Shown here piece after piece: positions 59,719 through 64,000 of a DNA stretch of 64,000 nucleotides; the first letter of the stretch is position 1; each line of letters starts with the position of its first letter. The DNA lies in the NCBI RefSeq assembly GCF_004570865.1, contig NZ_SPQS01000005.1, forward strand, positions 124,001 to 188,000, read 5' to 3'. The notes beneath the pieces were generated by a model. That model was not told the origin of the DNA. It made no database searches and saw nothing but the letters and a program-made list of their open reading frames with translations. A program made the translations under genes and the position numbers. The stretch comes from Bradyrhizobium frederickii. Its GTDB lineage: Bacteria; Pseudomonadota; Alphaproteobacteria; Rhizobiales; Xanthobacteraceae.

Positions 59719-60672
59719 TCAGGTTTTGGTGACGTTCAGCAATGCATCAGCCGGCGCCGCAGCCGTTTGGCTCGGACGGTTAACCAGAAAAAGCCCAGCA
59801 ATTACAAGGAGGGCGGCCGCCCCGAACGCCAGGCTTAGGGTGTCGTGCATGATGAAATAGCTACCCACCACGCCAAACAAAGGGGTGATGAAGGTAAAAG
59901 CCGACAATTTGCTGGCCGAATAGGCCTTCACCAGCGCGAACCAAAGCGTGAACGTGGTTCCAACCACCCAGATCGCCTGGAACGCCATCAGGCCGAGCGA
60001 CAGCGGCGCCGGCGTGTGGGTGATGCTCTCGCCGAACAGCCAGGCCGCGAGCCCCAGGATCGGGATCGAGGTGGCGACCTGATAACCGAGCGCCTTCTCG
60101 GGCGCGGCAAACCGCAGCCGCGTGCCCTTGGCCACCAGCGTGGTGGCCGCCCACAGCGCGGCGCCGCCGACGATCATGAGGTCGCCGAGCAGGACATGCG
60201 AGTCGACATTGGGCTGCGGCACGCCGATCGCGAGGGCGACGCCGGCAAAGCTGATGGCGAGGCCCAGCCATTGCGAGGCGCCGAGCCGCTCGCCAAGCAC
60301 CTGGTAGGAGCCGAGCGCAACGAAGAACGGCGCGGTGTAGAGGAACACCACCGCGCGCGATGCGGAGGTGAGGCGCAGCCCCTGGAAGATCAGCACGAAT
60401 TCGATGCCGAACATCAGCCCGGCAATCAGGCCCGGCTTCCAGGTGCGGTCGTTCTCGAAGAATTTCACGCCGCGAAACGTGCCGATGATGAACAGCACCG
60501 GCAGCGCGCCCGCCGAGCGGATCGTAGCCTGGAGCATCGGCGGGATGTCCGGCAGCACCAGCTTCACCGCGATCTGGTTGAACCCCCAGGTCAGGCACAG
60601 CATGAGCATCAGGGCGATGGCGCCGGCACTGAGAGGACGTGCGGCAGAATGGTTGGCTTGTGATGAGGACAT
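59719..60672 (-). CDS. EamA-type DMT-family permease
   Basis: The protein has 317 residues and ten predicted helices in two EamA repeats (e.g. AIALMLMLCLTWGFNQIAVK; LLGDLMIVGGAALWAATTLV; TFITPLFGVVGSYFIMHDTL). It would export a metabolite or amino acid; the substrate is unknown. GGGAAG lies 4 bases before ATG 60672. It lies just 13 bases upstream of ispG and may be co-transcribed with it. Confidence 0.9.
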   Translation of the reverse strand: MSSSQANHSAARPLSAGAIALMLMLCLTWGFNQIAVKLVLPDIPPMLQATIRSAGALPVLFIIGTFRGVKFFENDRTWKPGLIAGLMFGIEFVLIFQGLRLTSASRAVVFLYTAPFFVALGSYQVLGERLGASQWLGLAISFAGVALAIGVPQPNVDSHVLLGDLMIVGGAALWAATTLVAKGTRLRFAAPEKALGYQVATSIPILGLAAWLFGESITHTPAPLSLGLMAFQAIWVVGTTFTLWFALVKAYSASKLSAFTFITPLFGVVGSYFIMHDTLSLAFGAAALLVIAGLFLVNRPSQTAAAPADALLNVTKT

Positions 60673-60708
60673 GTCTTCCCGAAAAACCGGCTTTGCGCCG
60701 TTGTTGCT

Positions 60709-61203
60709 CTATGCAGCTTTCTGGCAATGAGTGCAGACGCCCGTGATCTCCACCACGGACAGCTTCGGAGCAAAGCCCGAGCCGCGCGCCGCGGCATTGA
60801 GGTCCCCGGCGAATGACGCCGACGGGATCTCGCCGACCAGGCCACAGCGCTCGCAGATCAGGAACGCCACCGCCGAGGTCGCGTCGTGGTCGTGGGCGGC
60901 ACAGGCGAGGTAGGCGTTGCGGCTTTCGATGCGGTGCACGAGACCGTTGGCCATCAGGAAATCGAGCGCGCGATAGACCGTGATCGGCGCCGGCCGCGAC
61001 ATGGACTTGGCGAGCTCGTCGATCACCTCGTAGGCGCCGAGTGGGCGATGGCTGGAGAGCAGCGCTGCCAACACCTGGCGGCGGAGGGGCGTGAATTTCT
61101 GCGCGCGCTGCTCGCAAACCTCCTCGGCATGCGCCAGCGCATCCGCGGTGCAGCGGCCGTGATCGTGATCGGGCGCGGGGAATGCCGGCTTGGCGAGGGT
61201 CAT
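60709..61203 (-). CDS. zur: Fur-family repressor, Zur-like
   Basis: The protein has 164 residues. The winged helix is KFTPLRRQVLAALLSSHRPL with PAPITVYRALDFLMANGLVH. Metal ligands lie in HRIESRNAYLACAAHDHD, and the structural zinc site in LICERCGLVG and ITGVCTHCQ. The extra N-terminal HDHGRC and the CxxC pairs match Zur rather than Fur or Irr. It would repress zinc uptake genes when zinc is plentiful. No znu genes are adjacent. Its stop lies 36 bases upstream of the DMT-permease ATG. Confidence 0.88.
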   Translation of the reverse strand: MTLAKPAFPAPDHDHGRCTADALAHAEEVCEQRAQKFTPLRRQVLAALLSSHRPLGAYEVIDELAKSMSRPAPITVYRALDFLMANGLVHRIESRNAYLACAAHDHDATSAVAFLICERCGLVGEIPSASFAGDLNAAARGSGFAPKLSVVEITGVCTHCQKAA

Positions 61204-61318
61204 GCGCTGACAATCTTAGCATCCGGGCTGGGGAACCCAAAGCGCCACCATGCAGACGGCTGCCAGCCATGCTCGCGCTGCGGGGCAGCCTCCTCTGAAC
61301 TCGGCATGGGAATAATCG

Positions 61319-61330
61319 TAAGCTTGCTTA
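61319..61330. promoter_or_regulatory. Candidate MarR operator/promoter region
   Basis: TAAGC-TT-GCTTA is an inverted repeat 32-43 bases before the marR ATG. GCTTATT is repeated (61326 and 61342) in an AT-rich stretch that includes TTATTATATT, a likely -10 region. MarR proteins often repress their own operon from such sites, but the match is short. Confidence 0.35.
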
Positions 61331-61361
61331 TTATATTCCGAGCTTATTGGAGACCAAGCTC

Positions 61362-61844
61362 ATGAGCCGCGGGTCCGTCGACCAGAACTTCCTGTTCACG
61401 CTGGGCGAGCTTTACCGCCTCTTGCGAGTCTATGCCGACAAGGAGGCAAGGCGGTTCGGCATTACCCGCGCGCAATGGGCGGTGCTGGCCAAGGTCGAGC
61501 GCAGCGAGGGCATGAAGCAATCGGAACTCGCCGAGCTGCTAGAGATGCAGCCGATCACGCTGACCCGCCTGATCGACAAGCTCTGCGACAATGACTGGAT
61601 CGAGCGCCGCAGCGACGCTTCGGACCGCCGCGTCAAGCGCCTCTATCTCAAGAAGGCCGGCCGGCAATTGCTGGGCCGGATGAGCGGGTTGAAGTCCGAG
61701 CTGACGGCCAACGCGCTCGACGGCATCGCACCGGCGGACGCCCACCGCCTCCTGACCCAGCTCGAGACCATCAAGGAAAACGTGCGCACCGCGATCCAGA
61801 GATCCGGCGCTGAGCAAGCACGCAAGGAGCAGCGCTATGGCTGA
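61362..61844 (+). CDS. MarR-family transcriptional regulator
   Basis: The protein has 160 residues. The winged helix comprises FGITRAQWAVLAKVERSEGM, KQSELAELLEMQPITLTRLI and the wing DWIERRSDASDRRVKRLYLK. ATG 61362 is chosen over 61347 because GGAGA lies nearer to it. It overlaps emrA by 8 bases and likely represses the emrAB efflux genes, with release by a small aromatic or lipophilic compound. A direct repeat lies in its promoter. Confidence 0.92.
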   Translation: MSRGSVDQNFLFTLGELYRLLRVYADKEARRFGITRAQWAVLAKVERSEGMKQSELAELLEMQPITLTRLIDKLCDNDWIERRSDASDRRVKRLYLKKAGRQLLGRMSGLKSELTANALDGIAPADAHRLLTQLETIKENVRTAIQRSGAEQARKEQRYG

Positions 61845-63000
61845 CCAGGTCCTCAAGTTCCAGCCCGAGCAGAAGACCGAGAGCGGCAAGCCCACCAAGA
61901 AAGCCGGCACCGACCCGCGCCGCCGCCTGGTCGCGGGCCTGCGCCGCTATCGCCGCTTCCTGCTTCTGGTCGTGCTGCCCGTTGCCGCCGCCATCGGCGG
62001 CCTCACCCTTTACCTGCATGGCGGCCGCTATGTCGGCACCGACGACGCCTATGTCGGCGCCCAGAAGGTGCTGGTGACGCCCGACATCTCCGGCAAGATC
62101 CTGAAGGTGGTCGTGAAGGAGGGCCAGTCGGTCAAGCGCGGCGACGAGCTGTTCGAGATCGACCCCGTTCCGTTCCGCCTCGCGGTGGACGAGGCCAAGG
62201 CGCAGCTCGCGCAGGCCCGCACGACCTATGACAACCTCGTCGCCAACATCAAGATCTATGGCGACATGCTCGATCTGGCCCAGCAGGGCATCGATCTGAA
62301 GAAGCGCGATGTCGAGCGCAAGCAGGCGCTGGTGAAGAACAATTTTGGCTCGCAGCTCGACCTCGACAACGCCTCGAATGCACTGGTCACCGCCGGCGCG
62401 CAGGCGCAATATATCAAGCAGCAACTCTCCAACGCCAGGACGCAGCTGCTCGGCGACCCCGAATTGCCGCTGGAGCAATTCCCGCCCTACGCGCAGGCGA
62501 AGGCCAAGCTGGACGATGCCCAGCGCAACCTCGATCACACCGTGCTGCGCGCGCCGATGGAAGGTGTGGCAACGCAGGTCGAGCAGATCCAGCTCGGACG
62601 CTACGTCGCGGCCGGCACGCCGGTGTTCTCCATCATCGACGTCACCCACCCCTGGGTCGACGCCAATCCGAAGGAGAGCGACCTCACCCACGTCTCCGCA
62701 GGGCAGCCTGTCACGCTCGAGGTCGACGCGTTCCCGAACCACGTCTTCAAGGGCAAGATCGGCTCGCTCTCGCCCGGCACCGGCGCGCAATTCGCAATCC
62801 TGCCGCCGCAGAACGCGACCGGCAATTTCGTCAAGGTGGTGCAGCGCGTGCCGATCCGCATCTATTTCGACGAGACCGACAAATACGTGCGGAAGCTGAA
62901 GGCCGGCATGAGCGTCTATGCCACCATCGACACCGGCCATCAGCGCTCGCTCGCCGGCCTCCTCGGCCTGTCGGCGACCGCGAGTCAGGACAAAGACTAA
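61837..63000 (+). CDS. emrA: HlyD/EmrA-family membrane-fusion protein
   Basis: The protein has 387 residues. One N-terminal helix (FLLLVVLPVAAAIGGLTLYL) leads to a biotinyl-lipoyl-like half (VGTDDAYVGAQKVLVTPDIS), a coiled hairpin (~100-215) and the second lipoyl half (LDHTVLRAPMEGVATQVEQI) plus a beta-barrel (VTLEVDAFPNHVFKGKIGSL). It bridges the EmrB pump to an outer-membrane channel. The ATG overlaps the end of marR. No TolC-like gene is in view. Confidence 0.92.
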   Translation: MADQVLKFQPEQKTESGKPTKKAGTDPRRRLVAGLRRYRRFLLLVVLPVAAAIGGLTLYLHGGRYVGTDDAYVGAQKVLVTPDISGKILKVVVKEGQSVKRGDELFEIDPVPFRLAVDEAKAQLAQARTTYDNLVANIKIYGDMLDLAQQGIDLKKRDVERKQALVKNNFGSQLDLDNASNALVTAGAQAQYIKQQLSNARTQLLGDPELPLEQFPPYAQAKAKLDDAQRNLDHTVLRAPMEGVATQVEQIQLGRYVAAGTPVFSIIDVTHPWVDANPKESDLTHVSAGQPVTLEVDAFPNHVFKGKIGSLSPGTGAQFAILPPQNATGNFVKVVQRVPIRIYFDETDKYVRKLKAGMSVYATIDTGHQRSLAGLLGLSATASQDKD

Positions 63001-63026
63001 ACCGATAAGACAAAGACTGATCCGAT
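62989..63026 (+). repeat. 20-base tandem repeat at the emrA/emrB junction
   Basis: GACAAAGACTAAACCGAT and GACAAAGACTGATCCGAT lie 20 bases apart. The first copy contains the emrA stop (TAA) and the second ends with the first bases of the emrB ATG. Confidence 0.75.
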
Positions 63027-64000
63027 GTCCGGTCCCAACGCCAATCTGATGGTCCCCGGCCTGCGCCGGAACATGGTGACGATCTGCGCCATGACCGCGA
63101 CCATCATGCAGGCGCTGGACACCACCATCGCCAACGTCGCCTTGCCCTACATGCAGGGCACGCTGTCGGCCTCGCAGGACCAGATCAACTGGGTGCTGAC
63201 CTCCTACATCGTCGCCGCCGCGATCATGACGGCGCCGGTGGGCTGGATCGCCAACCGCTTCGGCCGCAAGCGCATCTTCATCATCTGCTCGGCCGGCTTC
63301 ACCATGGCATCGGTGCTGTGCGGCCTCGCGCAGGACATCAACCAGATGGTGCTGTTCCGCCTGCTGCAAGGCGTGTTCGGCGCCGCCCTGGTGCCGCTGT
63401 CGCAATCGGTCATGCTCGACTATTACACGCTCCAGGAGCGCGCCAAGGCGATGTCGATCTGGGGCATGGGCGTGATGATGGGCCCGATCATGGGCCCCTC
63501 TCTCGGCGCCTGGCTGACCGAGACCTATTCCTGGCACTGGGTGTTCTTCGTCAATCTGCCGTTCGGCGTCATCACGGTGCTCGGGCTGATCGTCTTCATG
63601 GACGAGACCAGGAAGGATCTCAGCCTCAGATTTGACTGGTTCGGCTTCGCGGCGCTGGCGATCGCGATCGGCGCGCTCCAGCTCGCGCTCGACCGCGGCG
63701 AGCAACTGGGCTGGCTCGAGTCAGGCGAGATCGTCGCCGAGTTCATCGTCTCGGCCGTCGGCTTCTACTTCTTCCTCGCGCACTCCTTCACGACCTCGAC
63801 CCCGTTCATACGCTTCGCGCTGTTCCGGGATCGCAACTTCGTCACCGGCTGCGTGTTCATGGTCGTGATGGGGCTCGTGCTGTTCTCGACCATGGCGCTG
63901 GCCTCGCCCTACATGCAGAACGTGATCGGCTATCCCATCATCACCGCCGGCCTGCTGCTGGCGAGCCGCGGCCTCGGCACCTTCTTCGCCATGATGCTGG
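63025..64000 (+). CDS. emrB: DHA2-family MFS multidrug efflux permease, partial
   Basis: About 325 residues are visible before the right edge, out of about 500-520 expected. The helices begin with RRNMVTICAMTATIMQALDT. DTTIANVALPYMQGTLSASQ, NWVLTSYIVAAAIMTAPVGW, motif A NRFGRKRIFIICSAGF and GVMMGPIMGPSLGAWLTET (motif C of DHA2 exporters) identify the 14-helix family. It works with EmrA to expel hydrophobic compounds. ATG 63025 lies 24 bases beyond the emrA stop. Confidence 0.93.
   Translation, partial: MSGPNANLMVPGLRRNMVTICAMTATIMQALDTTIANVALPYMQGTLSASQDQINWVLTSYIVAAAIMTAPVGWIANRFGRKRIFIICSAGFTMASVLCGLAQDINQMVLFRLLQGVFGAALVPLSQSVMLDYYTLQERAKAMSIWGMGVMMGPIMGPSLGAWLTETYSWHWVFFVNLPFGVITVLGLIVFMDETRKDLSLRFDWFGFAALAIAIGALQLALDRGEQLGWLESGEIVAEFIVSAVGFYFFLAHSFTTSTPFIRFALFRDRNFVTGCVFMVVMGLVLFSTMALASPYMQNVIGYPIITAGLLLASRGLGTFFAMML

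Noticed and set aside
61771..63705. 644-codon minus-strand frame opposite marR-emrA-emrB
   Set aside because: Spans three genuine plus-strand genes and has typical antisense composition.
1..64000. CRISPR arrays, tRNA/rRNA genes, insertion sequences, prophage or integron
   Set aside because: I found no regularly spaced direct repeats, no tRNA-like cloverleaf or CCA-proximal box, and no transposase, integrase or phage structural frame. All dispersed repeats are short palindromes.

Overview
The window looks like chromosomal DNA from Bradyrhizobium or a close Nitrobacteraceae relative. It is uniformly GC-rich and densely coded. At least seventeen intergenic palindromic repeats recur in six families of the kind seen in Bradyrhizobium genomes. 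The gene content also fits: amino acid:[carrier protein] ligase, Gram-negative sortase, AmiE/FmdA plus Urt transporter, TctCBA, IspG and MtnA/MtnP. I see no insertion sequence, prophage, CRISPR array, tRNA or rRNA. The genus assignment is inference from these features, not from a database search.

Layout. 1-8.6 kb: an acyl-CoA catabolic cluster (carboxyltransferase subunit cut by the left edge, BKACE/DUF849 enzyme, AraC regulator, GST, two acyl-CoA dehydrogenases) with a divergent acyl-CoA ligase. 8.6-12.7 kb: an HTH regulator, a VIT/VWA sortase substrate with an LPKTAT sorting signal, and its Gram-negative sortase. 12.7-15.9 kb: an NDP-forming acyl-CoA synthetase and an MCE-domain protein. 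15.9-24.0 kb, minus strand: a probable eight-gene operon read urtA-urtB-urtC-urtD-urtE-fmdA-fmdB-amiE, for uptake and hydrolysis of short amides and/or urea. 24.1-28.4 kb, divergent: a hybrid histidine kinase whose sensor is an NCS1 (cytosine/allantoin-type) permease, followed by an overlapping LuxR-type response regulator.

28.7-34 kb: Baeyer-Villiger-type monooxygenase, secreted trypsin-like protease, HAD hydrolase and the methionine-salvage genes mtnA and mtnP. 34.1-37.9 kb: a carrier protein divergent from an acyl-CoA dehydrogenase-like protein, an amino acid:[carrier protein] ligase and an acyltransferase-like protein; its end product is unknown. 38-46 kb: two c-di-GMP proteins flanking a TctCBA tripartite tricarboxylate transporter. 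46-50.5 kb: small membrane and hypothetical proteins, rpmF, mtgA, a polyprenyl synthase and a DUF1345 protein. 50.5-58.2 kb: caspase-fold protein, GFA protein, NTF2-like protein, class A beta-lactamase, Na+/H+ antiporter, N-acetylmuramoyl-L-alanine amidase and TauD-like dioxygenase. 58.4-64 kb: ispG, a DMT permease, a Zur-like regulator, then marR-emrA-emrB, with emrB cut by the right edge.

The best candidate for a little-described system is the permease-kinase with its regulator, facing the amide/urea operon across an intergenic region that holds a strong sigma-54 promoter match and an inverted repeat. Second is the aminoacyl-carrier-protein cluster, whose ligase activity is known from the family but whose pathway is not. 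Only one gap exceeds 300 bases (34423-34779, between the carrier protein and the dehydrogenase); it holds a divergent regulatory region described below.
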